Shown one piece after another: positions 27,655 to 36,625 of a stretch of 64,000 nt of DNA. Each line of letters opens with the position of its first letter. Position 1 is the stretch's first letter. Source of the DNA: Psychrobacillus faecigallinarum (GTDB lineage: Bacteria > Bacillota > Bacilli > Bacillales_A > Planococcaceae); contig NZ_JACSQO010000010.1 in the NCBI RefSeq assembly GCF_014836595.1, positions 1 through 64,000 of the forward strand, in the 5' to 3' direction. Under the pieces are notes generated by a model. The model was not told the DNA's origin, did not search any database, and saw nothing but the letters and a program-made list of their open reading frames with translations. A program made the position numbers and the translations under genes.

Positions 27655-27701
27655 AAGCTATTACCTTCCCTGATATATCAAGGAATGGCAATAGCTCTTT
27701 T
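27655..27701 (-). terminator. Terminator of the glycine-rich protein gene
   Basis: AGCTATTGCCATTCCTTGATA on one arm (given as AGCTATTGCCATTCC plus TTGATA) pairs with an imperfect partner on the other side; minus-strand TTTTTTTAAATTT follows. T's on the plus side make it potentially bidirectional. Confidence 0.7.
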
Positions 27702-27950
27702 TTAGTAGTACGGGTAATACGGTGTAAAATTGTTGTAGTAAGGATACGGTTGGTATGGATATGGCTGATAAGGATAAGGTTGTCTGGCACCAAAGCCAAC
27801 AATGGAAGAACCTAAAAGACCTCCTACAAAGCCTCCTAATAATGGCGCTCCAAAACCACCGAAACCTCCACCAAATCCACCATAGCCTCCATAGCCTCCT
27901 GGGCCACCCGGACCTCTACCTCCATAACCACCGCGTTGATATCTAGGCAT
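27702..27950 (-). CDS. Glycine/tyrosine/proline-rich small protein
   Basis: An 82-aa low-complexity protein. Residues 7-35 are Gly-rich with GGYGG and GGFGG repeats. Residues 36-52 form a short hydrophobic Gly/Leu segment (LLGGFVGGLLGSSIVGFG). Residues 55-82 are a PYPYQ repeat tail ending in YYPYY. AAAGGAGGAACAT supplies the binding site and start. Composition resembles small spore-coat or surface proteins of bacilli, but no family is recognised and that role is inference. Confidence 0.65.
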   Translation of the reverse strand: MPRYQRGGYGGRGPGGPGGYGGYGGFGGGFGGFGAPLLGGFVGGLLGSSIVGFGARQPYPYQPYPYQPYPYYNNFTPYYPYY

Positions 27951-28009
27951 AATGTTCCTCCTTTCAACACAGTGTATGCTATATGGGATAAGTGTCCTGT
28001 GCGTATACC

Positions 28010-29512
28010 CTACTCTTCTTCAGCCATTCTTTCGATAAGAGTAGCCAATGTTCGTACCATTACACCGGTACCACCTTTTGGTCCAAAATCATAGGCAGAT
28101 TTAGAGTCAGATGTTCCAGCTATGTCTAAGTGAATCCATGGTGTTTCCTCCACGAACTCTCCAACAAAACCGCCTCCAAATATCATATGACCATCTCCTC
28201 CAGGAGAATTATTCAAGTCAGCCACATCACTCTTGCGGATACGTTTTTTATCGTTTTCTGTTAAAGGCAATCTCCATACAAACTCGCCAGTTTCTAAAGA
28301 GGATTCCATAAAGGTTTCAAAAAACTCCTCGTCATTTGTAAGTGCACCTGTCTTGTCATATCCAAGAGCTGTAATAACGCCACCTGTTAAAGTAGCAACG
28401 TCTACGATATAGTTAGCTCCTTGTTGTTTTGCATAAGTAACCGCATCTGCTAGAACAAGACGGCCTTCTGCATCCGTGTTTAAAATTTCAATTGTTTTTC
28501 CACTCATCGAAGTGATGACGTCATCAGGCTTGAAGGCATTACCAGAAATCATATTGTCTGTGGAAGGTATAACTGCAATAACATTTTTATTTGGACGAAG
28601 CTCTCCAATAATTTGCATTGCGCCTAATACTGCTGCAGCACCTCCCATATCGCCCTTCATCCCAACGATACCTGCCTTCGTTTTGAGAGAGTAACCACCT
28701 GTATCAAAAGTAATTCCTTTACCAACAAGTGCCACTACATCATCCCAGTTTTCTGTTGCCTGATATTTCAAAGCGATTAATCGCGGTTCTTCAACAGATC
28801 CTTGATTTACTGCAAGTAATGCTCCCATCCCAAGTTCTTCTATTTCTTTCTTACCTAAAATTTCTGTTTCAAAGCCATATGTTTCTCCAAGCTCTCTTGC
28901 ATACTCACCTAGCTGTGTAGAAGTTAATACGTTTCCTGGTGTGTTTACTAAAATTCTTGCTTCATTTACTGCATCTGCATAAATACTTCCTACCTCAAAA
29001 TAAGTAGCAGCTTCGTCCGGATCAGTGTCAGTTAATAGCTCGATGGCAGGTAAATAGTAATCAGGGACATTAGAGGATGTTTTGTAGCCTTCATAAACGA
29101 ATGCACCCATTCCAATTCCTTCGGCTGCTAAATACGCTACATCGGCTTCTGTAGCTGTTTCTGATGTAAATGATGGTATCCAAACTGCTAAAGACTCTGG
29201 CTTACTCGAAAGAAGTTCTTTGCCTACTAAGCCAAATGCCTCACGAATGTTCTCTTGAGTTAACTTTTTGCGGTCACCAAGCCCGACAAAAAGAATTCTT
29301 TTTACAGTTTCCTGATTAGCAACTGGTACTTTTACTAGTTTTTTTAAATCTGATGAAATGTCTCCGCTTTTTACCCATTCTAGGATGTGGTCTCCAAAAG
29401 CATTTAACAATGCATCCCACTTCTCTGTGTTTTCAGGATGCTTTGGAATGCCCACCACTAGTGTTTCTGATTGCACTTCTTCGAATAATACTTCATTAGT
29501 ATTTATAATCAT
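28010..29512 (-). CDS. pepA: Leucyl aminopeptidase, M17 family
   Basis: A 500-aa cytosolic metallo-aminopeptidase (YuiE type) removing N-terminal residues from peptides. The N-terminal macrodomain-like part (1-170) precedes the catalytic domain. Active-site motifs are VGKGITFDTGGYSLK (Lys and Asp metal ligands), MKGDMGGAAAV and NTDAEGRLVLADAVTYA, the family signature. The start is ATG 29512 (MIINTNEVL) with AGGGGG upstream; the frame runs 46 codons further without support. It is divergent from yuiD as in B. subtilis. Confidence 0.94.
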   Translation of the reverse strand: MIINTNEVLFEEVQSETLVVGIPKHPENTEKWDALLNAFGDHILEWVKSGDISSDLKKLVKVPVANQETVKRILFVGLGDRKKLTQENIREAFGLVGKELLSSKPESLAVWIPSFTSETATEADVAYLAAEGIGMGAFVYEGYKTSSNVPDYYLPAIELLTDTDPDEAATYFEVGSIYADAVNEARILVNTPGNVLTSTQLGEYARELGETYGFETEILGKKEIEELGMGALLAVNQGSVEEPRLIALKYQATENWDDVVALVGKGITFDTGGYSLKTKAGIVGMKGDMGGAAAVLGAMQIIGELRPNKNVIAVIPSTDNMISGNAFKPDDVITSMSGKTIEILNTDAEGRLVLADAVTYAKQQGANYIVDVATLTGGVITALGYDKTGALTNDEEFFETFMESSLETGEFVWRLPLTENDKKRIRKSDVADLNNSPGGDGHMIFGGGFVGEFVEETPWIHLDIAGTSDSKSAYDFGPKGGTGVMVRTLATLIERMAEEE

Positions 29513-29626
29513 TATTTTTCCCCCTAGATAATTTGGATACATTATCATTATATAGCAACAAGTTTGATTTTTCGAATAGTAGTAATATGTTATACTAGTA
29601 CTAACTAAAGTTTTCCTTGAAAGGCT

Positions 29627-30112
29627 GTGTCTACTCTGACAATCCTCCAAAATACTCCATTACTAGCTGCTCTATTTTCTATTTTCTTTGCTCAGTTCGT
29701 GAAAATACCTATTCATTTTTTGGTCACCAAAAAGGTTGATTGGAAGTTATTTACTTCTACTGGTGGAATGCCTAGTTCCCACTCTGCGGCTGTAACTTCT
29801 CTTTGCACAGCTATTGCTTTTGAGACAGGTTTAGACTCACCTCTCTTTGCAGTTGCTACTGTATTTGCAGTTATAGTGATGTTCGATGCAACTGGTGTCA
29901 GATTCCAGGCTGGCCAGCAAGCCATTATTATCAATCAAATGCGTGTAGATTTTCAGGCATTTGTGGATCAGACAAAAGGTTGGGGACAAAAGAAAAGTGA
30001 AGAAAAGCTAGAAGAATTAAAAACGTTGCTTGGTCATAAACCAATAGAGGTATTTATGGGTGCCCTAACTGGGATTATGATATCTATCATTATTTACACC
30101 GTGATTTTATAG
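29627..30112 (+). CDS. yuiD: Divergent PAP2 family membrane protein (YuiD-like)
   Basis: A 161-aa membrane protein of the DUF212/divergent PAP2 family. The phosphatase-like motif GGMPSSHSAAV is at about residues 46-56, followed by FDATGVRFQAGQQA. Three or four hydrophobic helices and a charged segment (110-140) are visible. The start is GTG with AAAGG upstream. Position next to pepA is conserved with B. subtilis. Enzymatic activity is uncertain in this divergent family. Confidence 0.88.
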   Translation: MSTLTILQNTPLLAALFSIFFAQFVKIPIHFLVTKKVDWKLFTSTGGMPSSHSAAVTSLCTAIAFETGLDSPLFAVATVFAVIVMFDATGVRFQAGQQAIIINQMRVDFQAFVDQTKGWGQKKSEEKLEELKTLLGHKPIEVFMGALTGIMISIIIYTVIL

Positions 30113-30235
30113 CTTTTTACAAGTTAAGAGTTAAATCAAATGTAGTTTATATATACATTCCTCTTGCCCACAACTACTGTGCATTATTCTCTAAATAACA
30201 GGTACTGTTAAACTTGTTTAGTATTTTATTATCTC

Positions 30236-30280
30236 TAGAAGCGTATTCGCCTTAAATCGAATGCGCTTCTTGTTTTTTCC
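30236..30280 (+). terminator. Terminator downstream of yuiD
   Basis: AGAAGCGTATTCG pairs with CGAATGCGCTTCT (one G-U pair), then TTGTTTTTT. It lies about 125 bp past the yuiD stop, with no feature seen between. Confidence 0.8.
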
Positions 30281-30301
30281 TAATTGGACTCTATTTGTTG
30301 T

Positions 30302-30712
30302 TTATCCTTCAACTAATTGATAATAGTATTTTAATTCATCATTGTACTTAGTAATAAGTACATCATTACGTTCTTTAGCTTTAAATATTTCAGTACCAAT
30401 GGGCAGAATATTTGCTGTAGAATCTTTAAAATCCATTGGATTAGAAATGTTATACTCAATTTTCCCTACTAAATCACCTTCTGTTAAGACAAGTTCGTTA
30501 ACCCACTCAATATTCGTACTATAGATTATACTATCCCACTGAAAAATATCAGCTTTTGAATCAATTTCCAGAATTTCTTGTGCAGTAGGATTACCAATGG
30601 TTACTTCTGTTGTAGTGTTTTGGTCTATTGAACTGTTGCTTGATTCATCCGAGCATCCCCATAACAATAGATTCCCTAGCATCATTACTGTTATAATCAC
30701 ATACTTTTTCAA
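30302..30712 (-). CDS. Hypothetical lipoprotein
   Basis: About 136 aa. A short signal peptide ends in a lipobox-like LLLWGCS (Cys about residue 20), followed by a Ser/Asn/Thr-rich linker and a roughly 85-residue domain with alternating strands (GKIEYNISNP, LPIGTEIFKAKERNDVLITK). No family recognised; the layout resembles small Bacillus lipoproteins attached outside the membrane. The start is probably TTG 30712, 7 nt after AAGGAGG; an upstream GTG touches that site. Confidence 0.72.
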   Translation of the reverse strand: MKKYVIITVMMLGNLLLWGCSDESSNSSIDQNTTTEVTIGNPTAQEILEIDSKADIFQWDSIIYSTNIEWVNELVLTEGDLVGKIEYNISNPMDFKDSTANILPIGTEIFKAKERNDVLITKYNDELKYYYQLVEG

Positions 30713-30844
30713 TACCACCCCTCCTTTTCTAATACATTAGTCGATTGATACTTAATATTCGTTTCTTTTTCCCATACCTTTCTATACAGTTACCGTGAGG
30801 CTAAGTATGTACTTCGGAATTATGCATATGCTTTTTCTTACCAA

Positions 30845-30872
30845 TAAAAAAAAGATGGCTATAAGGCCATCC
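30845..30872 (-). terminator. Terminator of yuiB
   Basis: GATGGC pairs with GCCATC around a 6-nt loop, followed on the minus strand by eight T's. Confidence 0.82.
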
Positions 30873-30876
30873 CTTT

Positions 30877-31200
30877 TTAGAACATTTGATATCCACTTTT
30901 CCGAAGCATTTTAATAACGATCCCCGCAATAATTGCTCCTACAAAACCACTTGTTAAAATTACGATATCTGCCATATGCAAAGAAACAAACTTATCTCCA
31001 AGAGCAGAGAATGAAGAACCCGGGTTAGTGAAATAATCAAAGAACCCTACCTCATCAATGATAAATACCACAATTAGTGGATATAAAATAGCCACAAACC
31101 AGGACATTCTTAGTAACATATTTAATAAGAAGGCGATTCCAAAAAACATAACTAGAAAAATTAGTACTGAAAGAATCATCTGTGTAATTGTAAAATTCAT
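30877..31200 (-). CDS. yuiB: YuiB family membrane protein
   Basis: About 107 aa with three hydrophobic helices (SVLIFLVMFFGIAFLLNMLL, then SWFVAILYPLIVVFIIDEVG, then a C-terminal helix near residues 82-100). Size, topology and position beside yuiA match YuiB of B. subtilis, function unknown. Start ATG 31200 fits GGAGG at 9 nt; an ATG two codons earlier is too close to it. Confidence 0.82.
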   Translation of the reverse strand: MNFTITQMILSVLIFLVMFFGIAFLLNMLLRMSWFVAILYPLIVVFIIDEVGFFDYFTNPGSSFSALGDKFVSLHMADIVILTSGFVGAIIAGIVIKMLRKSGYQMF

Positions 31201-31284
31201 AATCATATACCTCCGTAGTATCTCTAAATAGTTTACCTTAACGGAGGCATGGATTCAATGTACTTGTTTCTTTTCACATTTTTG

Positions 31285-31422
31285 TCAAATAATCTTCTTA
31301 TTACTTTTTCCAGAGCCATTACAGCAGCCACACGTTTCTGATCCACCAAGTCTAAGTTGGAAATATCCTTCACCTTTACAATAAGGACAAGACTTTGCAG
31401 TTTCTGTTTTAAATTTAATCAT
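31285..31422 (-). CDS. yuiA: YuiA-like small CxxCxGxG protein
   Basis: A 45-aa protein: MIKFKTETAKSCPYCKGEGY at the start, then CGCCNGSGKSNKKII at the end. Two CxxCxGxG motifs, as in the DnaJ zinc-finger region, indicate a small zinc-binding protein. AAGGAGG lies 8 nt before the ATG. It precedes yuiB on the same strand as in B. subtilis. Function unknown. Confidence 0.8.
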   Translation of the reverse strand: MIKFKTETAKSCPYCKGEGYFQLRLGGSETCGCCNGSGKSNKKII

Positions 31423-31550
31423 ATAATACGCCTCCTTGAATATTTATTTTAATATTCAGATAATATATCACGGATTAATATATTTGTAAATAAAAAACAA
31501 AATATATTTGATACGTGTTTTAAAAGTGCTTAAGTATAGAAAAATAGACT

Positions 31551-31586
31551 GTCTTATGAAAAATGCTTTGTTTCATAAGACTTTTT
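31551..31586 (-). terminator. Terminator-like hairpin after the Nudix gene
   Basis: GTCTTATGAAA pairs with TTTCATAAGAC; minus-strand T's are delayed (AGTCTATTTTT), while the plus side has TTTTTATC. It is the only candidate terminator for the Nudix gene about 90 bp upstream. Confidence 0.45.
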
Positions 31587-31673
31587 ATCGAAGTTCTATA
31601 AGCTAACCACTATTAGTAGAGCTAGTCACAGTTGAATTTTTAATGACATGAATTTAGTCTATTTATGTTCGGA

Positions 31674-32195
31674 TTATTTTATGAATAATTTATAGCTAGT
31701 ATACCCAAATATGTCTCCAGGATTTATCCCTTCGATAGTTGGAAAGCCAATTTCTAAAGACGCAGCTGCTAATTCATGCAGCATTACAGAAGCGTTCTCA
31801 TCTTCCAGTAAATCACTTGGAAGTATCCATTTGGCCTCATATAGCTCAGAAAGCTGCACTTGAATAATCGGTTCCTCTTCAATTGGTTTAAGAAGAAAAA
31901 TGGCCATATTATCACTGATTTTTCCCTGTAAGACCCCACTTCTAAAACCGATCATATTTTTAACTGTACAATCTACCGCAGTTTCTTCCTTAACTTCACG
32001 TACGGCAGCCTGTTCAATTGTTTCATCACCATTTACAAAGCCTGCAGGTAAAGACCATCTTCCTTCTAAGCCACCATATCGTTTTTTAACAACTAGCCAT
32101 TCACCCTTGTTGTTTAAAACTAATCCTGCAGCTCCCAACCAGACATTTCCTCGTTTATCCTTCGACAAATAATCCATCTCCTTTAACAAAAACAT
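31674..32195 (-). CDS. Nudix hydrolase
   Basis: A 173-aa hydrolase of nucleoside diphosphates linked to another moiety. The Nudix box starts at GFVNGDETIEQAAVREVKEE (residues about 52-71), matching Gx5Ex7REUxEE. Substrate (NADH, ADP-ribose, oxidised nucleotide) is not predictable. The N-terminus is uncertain: ATG 32195 follows AAAAGG, but a TTG at 32168 lies 9 nt after a stronger AAAGGAG. It sits just upstream of the yui genes and downstream of yumB, separated from both by hairpins. Confidence 0.85.
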   Translation of the reverse strand: MFLLKEMDYLSKDKRGNVWLGAAGLVLNNKGEWLVVKKRYGGLEGRWSLPAGFVNGDETIEQAAVREVKEETAVDCTVKNMIGFRSGVLQGKISDNMAIFLLKPIEEEPIIQVQLSELYEAKWILPSDLLEDENASVMLHELAAASLEIGFPTIEGINPGDIFGYTSYKLFIK

Positions 32196-32212
32196 ACTTA
32201 CCTTTTATACTT

Positions 32213-32248
32213 TAAAAAAGCTCCCACTGAGAGTTACAGTGGGAGCCA
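32213..32248 (-). terminator. Terminator of yumB
   Basis: GCTCCCACTG pairs with CAGTGGGAGC, followed on the minus strand by TTTTTT. Confidence 0.9.
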
Positions 32249-32263
32249 TTTATTGTTTTTCTT

Positions 32264-33475
32264 TTATAATTTAAATTTACCTTTTTTAAGCACTAATGGA
32301 ACTCCACCGATCATGAAAAGAGCACGGTTATCAATAACCTTTTTCATGATGGATGCTTTAGTACCAGTAAGTTTTCTACCCATTACATCTCCAATTGCAT
32401 CATGCTCACCAAGAGAACAAACTGTTCCTTTTAGTTCAGGAACAAATTCCTTTGTATTTTCGCCTTTCATTAGGGCTACGATATTTTTAGCAACTGTTAC
32501 AGCTTGTTGCATAGCAATTTGAGCAGTAGGTGGGTATGGACGATTTGTTTCTTCATTAATCATTAGAGCACAATCACCAACGATGAATACGTCTGGGAAT
32601 CCAGGTGCACGCATATCTTTTTCAACTTTAACGCGAGCACGCATATTTTCGATACCAGAAGTTTCGATTAAGCGGTTTCCACGAACTCCAGCAGCCCATA
32701 CTACAGTACCAGCTTTGATGAATTCAAATTCTTCTTCGCCTTTTTTAATTTTAACGCCTTCAGGAGTAGCTTCTACTACTGGTGTACCTATAGAGAACTC
32801 GATTCCTTTTGCTTCTAATTGACGAACAGCATATTCAACTAGCTCAGGATCAAAACCAGGTAATACCATAGGAGCAGCTTCTACGCAGACAACGCGTACT
32901 TTTTCTTTTGGTACATCGTATTCTTCACAAAGCTCAGGAATACGATTACCTAATTCACCTAAAAATTCAATACCAGAGAAGCCAGCTCCTCCTACTACAA
33001 TAGTTAAACGAGCATCGTCTCTGTTTTCTTCTGTAGACCATGTAGCAAATTGGTATTCGATATGATCACGGATTTGACGAGCAGCATTTACATTTGCAAT
33101 TGATAGTGCATATTTATCTAAACCAGTGATTCCAAATGTTTCACCTTCAAAGCCTAAACCGATTACTAAATAATCATATGTGTATTCTCCAGCACTTGTT
33201 GCTACCTTCTTAGTATTAACATCAATGCCTTCGACAGTTGCTTTTACAAATTGTACCTTGCTTTTATTTATAACACCTTGAATATCATAACGCACTTGGT
33301 CTGGACGTAAAGTTCCAGCTGAAGCCTCATGTAACCAAGTAGACTCGTAGTGATAGTCATTTTTATTTACTAAAATAATATCTGCTTCATCGGTACCTAC
33401 TAATTTTTGAAGGTTCACTACAGTAGATAATCCACCATAACCTGCACCTAATACTAGAATTGTTGGTCTTTTCAC
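32264..33475 (-). CDS. yumB: Type II NADH dehydrogenase (YumB-like)
   Basis: A FAD-dependent NADH:quinone oxidoreductase of about 403 aa that feeds electrons to menaquinone without pumping protons. The N-terminal FAD motif is [11 protein letters not shown], the NADH motif is [16 protein letters not shown], and FIVGDCALM is the second FAD segment; the hydrophobic C-terminus anchors it to the membrane. It matches YumB of B. subtilis in length and ends. The start is probably GTG 33475, 11 nt after AAGGTGG; an in-frame GTG at 33490 overlaps that site. A half Rex-like site (TTGTGAATTATTC) lies upstream. Confidence 0.92.
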   Translation of the reverse strand: MKRPTILVLGAGYGGLSTVVNLQKLVGTDEADIILVNKNDYHYESTWLHEASAGTLRPDQVRYDIQGVINKSKVQFVKATVEGIDVNTKKVATSAGEYTYDYLVIGLGFEGETFGITGLDKYALSIANVNAARQIRDHIEYQFATWSTEENRDDARLTIVVGGAGFSGIEFLGELGNRIPELCEEYDVPKEKVRVVCVEAAPMVLPGFDPELVEYAVRQLEAKGIEFSIGTPVVEATPEGVKIKKGEEEFEFIKAGTVVWAAGVRGNRLIETSGIENMRARVKVEKDMRAPGFPDVFIVGDCALMINEETNRPYPPTAQIAMQQAVTVAKNIVALMKGENTKEFVPELKGTVCSLGEHDAIGDVMGRKLTGTKASIMKKVIDNRALFMIGGVPLVLKKGKFKL

Positions 33476-33663
33476 GAAGATCGCAACCACCTTTTTATAT
33501 TTTTTATGAATCTAATGATACGAATAATTCACAATTAGAAATGGACTTTGTCATTTTTCCGACAAATTTTTCACTACATCCTATTTTAGACCTTTTAGAA
33601 TAGGATTTCAACACTATTTAACAACATTGCAAACGTGGGAATATACAGACAATTAGCCCATGA

Positions 33664-34095
33664 GAAAAGCGCAAGCGCCTAGATCTGTCCCGACAAGCAA
33701 ATGGGGGAAAGCGAGGAGGCAGTTCTTCAGCCACCGCAGCTTTTTCCCATTTGACCTCGAGGGGCAAGGCGCTGGAGCTAGACAACAAGAAAAGCGCAAG
33801 CGCCTAGATCTGCTCCGACAAGCAAATGGGGGAAAGCGAGGAGGCAGTTCTTCAGCCACCGCAGCTTTTTCCCATTTAACCTCGAGGGGCAAGGCGCTGG
33901 AGCTAGACAACAAGAAAAGCGCAAGCGCCTAGATCTGCTCCGGCAAGCAAATGGGGGAAAGCGAGGAGGCAGTCCTTCAGCCACCGCAGCTTTTTCCCAT
34001 TTGACCTCGAGGGGCAAGGTGCTGGAGCTAGACAACAAGAAAAGCGCAAGCGCCTAGAGATCTGTCCCGACAAGCAAATGGGGGAAAGCGAGAGC
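33664..34095. repeat. 125-bp tandem repeat, three full copies plus a partial
   Basis: Units start at 33664, 33789, 33914 and 34039, exactly 125 bp apart; the fourth stops near 34095 and carries a 2-bp AG duplication (TAGAGATC instead of TAGATC). Each begins GAAAAGCGCAAGCGCCTAG and ends near AAGGCGCTGGAGCTAGACAA. Inside a unit, CAAATGGGGGAAAGC can pair with GCTTTTTCCCATTTG, and GCGCC near the start with GGCGC near the end, so each unit can fold into one long hairpin. Copies differ at only a few positions. Open frames across them are artefacts of the repeat. It lies between yumB and yutM. Confidence 0.93.
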
Positions 34096-34144
34096 AACCA
34101 GTTAGATCCTCTTTGACTTCCATACGTAATTTACTTTCTTATCC

Positions 34145-34184
34145 TTTAAAAAAGAACATTTTCTTAAGTAAGAAAATGTTCTTT
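34145..34184 (-). terminator. Terminator of yutM
   Basis: A 15-bp perfect stem, AAAGAACATTTTCTT with AAGAAAATGTTCTTT, then minus-strand T's. Confidence 0.9.
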
Positions 34185-34191
34185 CGAATAT

Positions 34192-34563
34192 TTAGCAGCT
34201 TTCCGGTGTGCCTTCTTTTTTAGCAGTTCTAAATGATGAACCACAGCCACAGGATGCAATTGCATTAGGGTTATCGATGGTAAAGCCTCCACCCATCAAC
34301 GATTCTTTGTAATCGATGACTGTACCTTGGAGAATAGAAGCATCTTCACTAGATATAATTATTTCTAAATCATGCTGATGTAAAACTATATCGTCTTCAT
34401 TTTTCTCTTTTTCAAATCCCATACCGTAAGAAAGACCGCTACATCCGCCACCGTTAACAGATACACGGAGAAGTGAACCTTCTTCCTCGTTGTGAACCAT
34501 CATCTCTTTGACGCGGTAAGCTGCCGCTTCAGACAAATTAACTACTTCTGTCATCTGAATCAC
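34192..34563 (-). CDS. yutM: A-type iron-sulfur carrier (HesB/IscA family, YutM-like)
   Basis: A 123-aa Fe-S carrier delivering clusters to target proteins. The three ligand cysteines are in NGGGCSGLSYGMGF and CGCGSSF near the C-terminus, in the family's C-x(n)-CxC arrangement. It is likely a partner of the SUF machinery encoded at 51.8-57 kb and of YutI at 35.4 kb. A GGAAGGAATGTGATTC region precedes the ATG. Transcribed alone. Confidence 0.9.
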   Translation of the reverse strand: MIQMTEVVNLSEAAAYRVKEMMVHNEEEGSLLRVSVNGGGCSGLSYGMGFEKEKNEDDIVLHQHDLEIIISSEDASILQGTVIDYKESLMGGGFTIDNPNAIASCGCGSSFRTAKKEGTPESC

Positions 34564-34691
34564 ATTCCTTCCTTATTTATATAATATCAATTTAATCACA
34601 ATCTATACAAGGAAAACTACTTAAGTTACCTCGCTTTCGAAATATTTTTACAGTATAATAAAACCAAGAACGAGAATAAGGAGAAGATAAA

Positions 34692-35363
34692 ATGGAAATA
34701 CCTCCATATTACCAAAAAGATATCGAATGCTTACACTGTAAAAACAAATTTAAATCAACCAAGATACGTTCAAAATTTATAAAAGTCGAATCTCATGAAA
34801 CAGACTTTCAACCAATATATCAAAATAAAGATATCAACCCGTTATTATATAATGTATTTGTCTGTGAGCATTGTGGCTTTTCTTTTACCGATGACTTCAC
34901 CAAGTATTTTGCACCTGGACTTAAAGAAATCGTTAAAGAGAAAATATCGACTAATTGGACACCACGTTCCTATGGCGACGTCCGATCGACACAAGACGGG
35001 ATCACTACATATAAATTAGGTATACTGTGTGGAACGTTAAAAAAAGAAAAATTTGTCTCTATTGCTGGCTTAGCACTTCGTACTGCTTGGCTCTACCGCA
35101 TGATGGAAAACAAAGAAGATGAAAATAGATTTCTAGAAATAGCCAGAGATCGTTACTCAGACTCCTATTCTAGCGAAGATTACAATGGAACTCAAATGTC
35201 CGAGACACGAATTATATATATGATAGCAGAGCTTTCTAGAAGAATAGGTGACCGAGAATTAGCAACGCGTTATTTTTCCAAAGTAATCGAAAAACAAAGT
35301 ACCTCTATAGAACCCAAGCTAATTGAAATGGCAAAAGAGCGTTGGCAGGAAATGCGAGGGTGA
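34692..35363 (+). CDS. DUF2225 family protein
   Basis: A 223-aa cytosolic protein. Two CxxC pairs, CLHCKNKF (about residue 14) and CEHCGFSF (about 58), should form a zinc site in the N-terminal part. The C-terminal half is helical and TPR-like (AGLALRTAWLYRMM, ELSRRIGDRELATRYFSKVI). This layout is the DUF2225 family, function unknown, common in Bacillus. AAGGAGAAG precedes the ATG. It is divergent from yutM and ends at a terminator shared with yutI. Confidence 0.85.
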   Translation: MEIPPYYQKDIECLHCKNKFKSTKIRSKFIKVESHETDFQPIYQNKDINPLLYNVFVCEHCGFSFTDDFTKYFAPGLKEIVKEKISTNWTPRSYGDVRSTQDGITTYKLGILCGTLKKEKFVSIAGLALRTAWLYRMMENKEDENRFLEIARDRYSDSYSSEDYNGTQMSETRIIYMIAELSRRIGDRELATRYFSKVIEKQSTSIEPKLIEMAKERWQEMRG

Positions 35364-35395
35364 AAAAAAGAAGCCTCATTCAGGCTTCTTTTTTA
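35364..35395. terminator. Bidirectional terminator
   Basis: AAAAAAGAAGCCT pairs with AGGCTTCTTTTTT around CATTC, between the convergent DUF2225 and yutI genes. Confidence 0.9.
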
Positions 35396-35407
35396 TATGT
35401 GTTGGTA

Positions 35408-35641
35408 TTAAAATACTTGTTCTACTTCTACTATTCCAGGTACTTCCTCTAATAAAGCGCGTTCAATACCAGCTTTTAACGTGATAGTAGAACTTGGGCA
35501 GCTCCCGCATGCTCCTAAAAGGCGTAATTTTACAATACCATCTTCAACGTCAACAAGCTCGCAGTCTCCGCCGTCACGTAGTAAGAATGGACGCAATTTA
35601 TCTAAAACTTCTTGTACTTGTTCGTTAATTGTATCAGTCAT
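35408..35641 (-). CDS. yutI: NifU-like Fe-S scaffold/carrier (YutI)
   Basis: A 77-aa protein that is a single NifU C-terminal (Nfu) domain, with the cluster-binding [12 protein letters not shown] at about residues 45-56. It transfers Fe-S clusters to recipients. Length matches YutI of B. subtilis. AAAGGAG lies before the ATG. It belongs functionally with YutM and the SUF genes. Confidence 0.92.
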   Translation of the reverse strand: MTDTINEQVQEVLDKLRPFLLRDGGDCELVDVEDGIVKLRLLGACGSCPSSTITLKAGIERALLEEVPGIVEVEQVF

Positions 35642-35998
35642 ATATGTCGACTCCTTTCGCTATAATCATTATAGAATAATTGTTGGTTAAATGGAAGTGT
35701 TTACTCCCCACAAAACACACCGTGATAAGAGTGTTCCCTAAGATTCATAAAATAATTATTTACCCTGTTTTATTCTTAAATACAAATCATTTTTACGATG
35801 ATTTGTATATAGACTATTTACTTAATATTAATAATAAATAGCTAGAATCGTGTTACTTCAGGCTTTTATTCCCCAATATATCTTTCCAAAATAAATTTAT
35901 TTTCAATTCTAGTCTATTAGACTAGCTTCCTCTACTAAAAGTTCATATGTTACAGTATGCCATTTGTTGGCAAATAAACTTCGAGGAGGTGTTTTTTT
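35642..35998. other. Intergenic region before the lysine-free protein gene
   Basis: About 350 bp, AT-rich. No gene or RNA element recognised. CATATGTTA at 35944-35952 fits the CATAnnnTA -10 pattern of mother-cell sporulation sigma factors, about 50 bp before the next start codon, but no clear -35 partner was found. Confidence 0.35.
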
Positions 35999-36538
35999 AT
36001 GGTTTTAACCTTACAAGCATTTACAACTCCAGCAAATACTCAAGTCATTGCTGATACAGCTGCTTTACCAGGTACTCTTCCAACACCAGCAGTACCAACC
36101 GCACCAGCTATGTTGTCTCCTTTAATTGATGGCAGCAGCGCTTATATCTGGTCACCGAATACAGCATCCAACCAAACGGTTACATTCCAAAGCATTTTCG
36201 ACATTGGAACTTTACCAATTCTAGGACTTGCTTTGCCACTTAGCGCGTTTTATGCGTATGCAGGTAACGAGACTGTCTCAGTAACTGCAACTTTAGAGGT
36301 AGTAAATCTTTTAGGAATTGTTATAGCAACTATTCCTTTATTTACCGATGCTAACTCTGGTAGCTCTCAGGACGTAGCAATTGCATCTGGAGATGCTCTT
36401 TTAGCAGTTGGTTTATTAGGAAATACAGGTCGTATTGTCATCAATGCTACTGTTACTTCCCCAACAGTAATAGGATATTCTGCAAATCCCGGCAGATATC
36501 TTGGACAACTTACCGTTCGTAGTCTTATAGCTGTTTAA
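35999..36538 (+). CDS. Hypothetical beta-rich protein lacking Lys, His and Cys
   Basis: A 179-aa protein behind a strong GAGGAGGT. It has no Lys, His or Cys, only three Arg (all in the last 35 residues) and few acidic residues, and is rich in Ala, Thr, Val, Ile, Leu, Ser and Pro. The N-terminal 40 residues are Pro/Ala/Thr-rich (PGTLPTPAVPTAPAM); the rest alternates hydrophobic and polar residues as in a beta-sandwich (VTFQSIFDIG, VSVTATLEVV, GRIVINATVTSP). No signal peptide is evident. I do not recognise the family; a spore-surface or self-assembling shell protein is conceivable from composition only. Confidence 0.72.
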   Translation: MVLTLQAFTTPANTQVIADTAALPGTLPTPAVPTAPAMLSPLIDGSSAYIWSPNTASNQTVTFQSIFDIGTLPILGLALPLSAFYAYAGNETVSVTATLEVVNLLGIVIATIPLFTDANSGSSQDVAIASGDALLAVGLLGNTGRIVINATVTSPTVIGYSANPGRYLGQLTVRSLIAV

Positions 36539-36625
36539 CAGCAGCTCCTCTTAAGGATGGCGTCTATACAATTTACAAGTTTCCCTCAATCTAGTAAATA
36601 ACTTAGGCTAATTCACTGAAAACGT

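Noticed and set aside
27434..27673. 79-codon plus-strand frame
   Set aside because: No binding site, extreme AT content, no family, and it runs into the terminator of the opposite gene. Kept only as part of a region note.
33653..34097. Several overlapping frames of 64-90 codons on both strands
   Set aside because: They arise from the 125-bp tandem repeat, are near copies of each other and shift frame between units; no binding sites.
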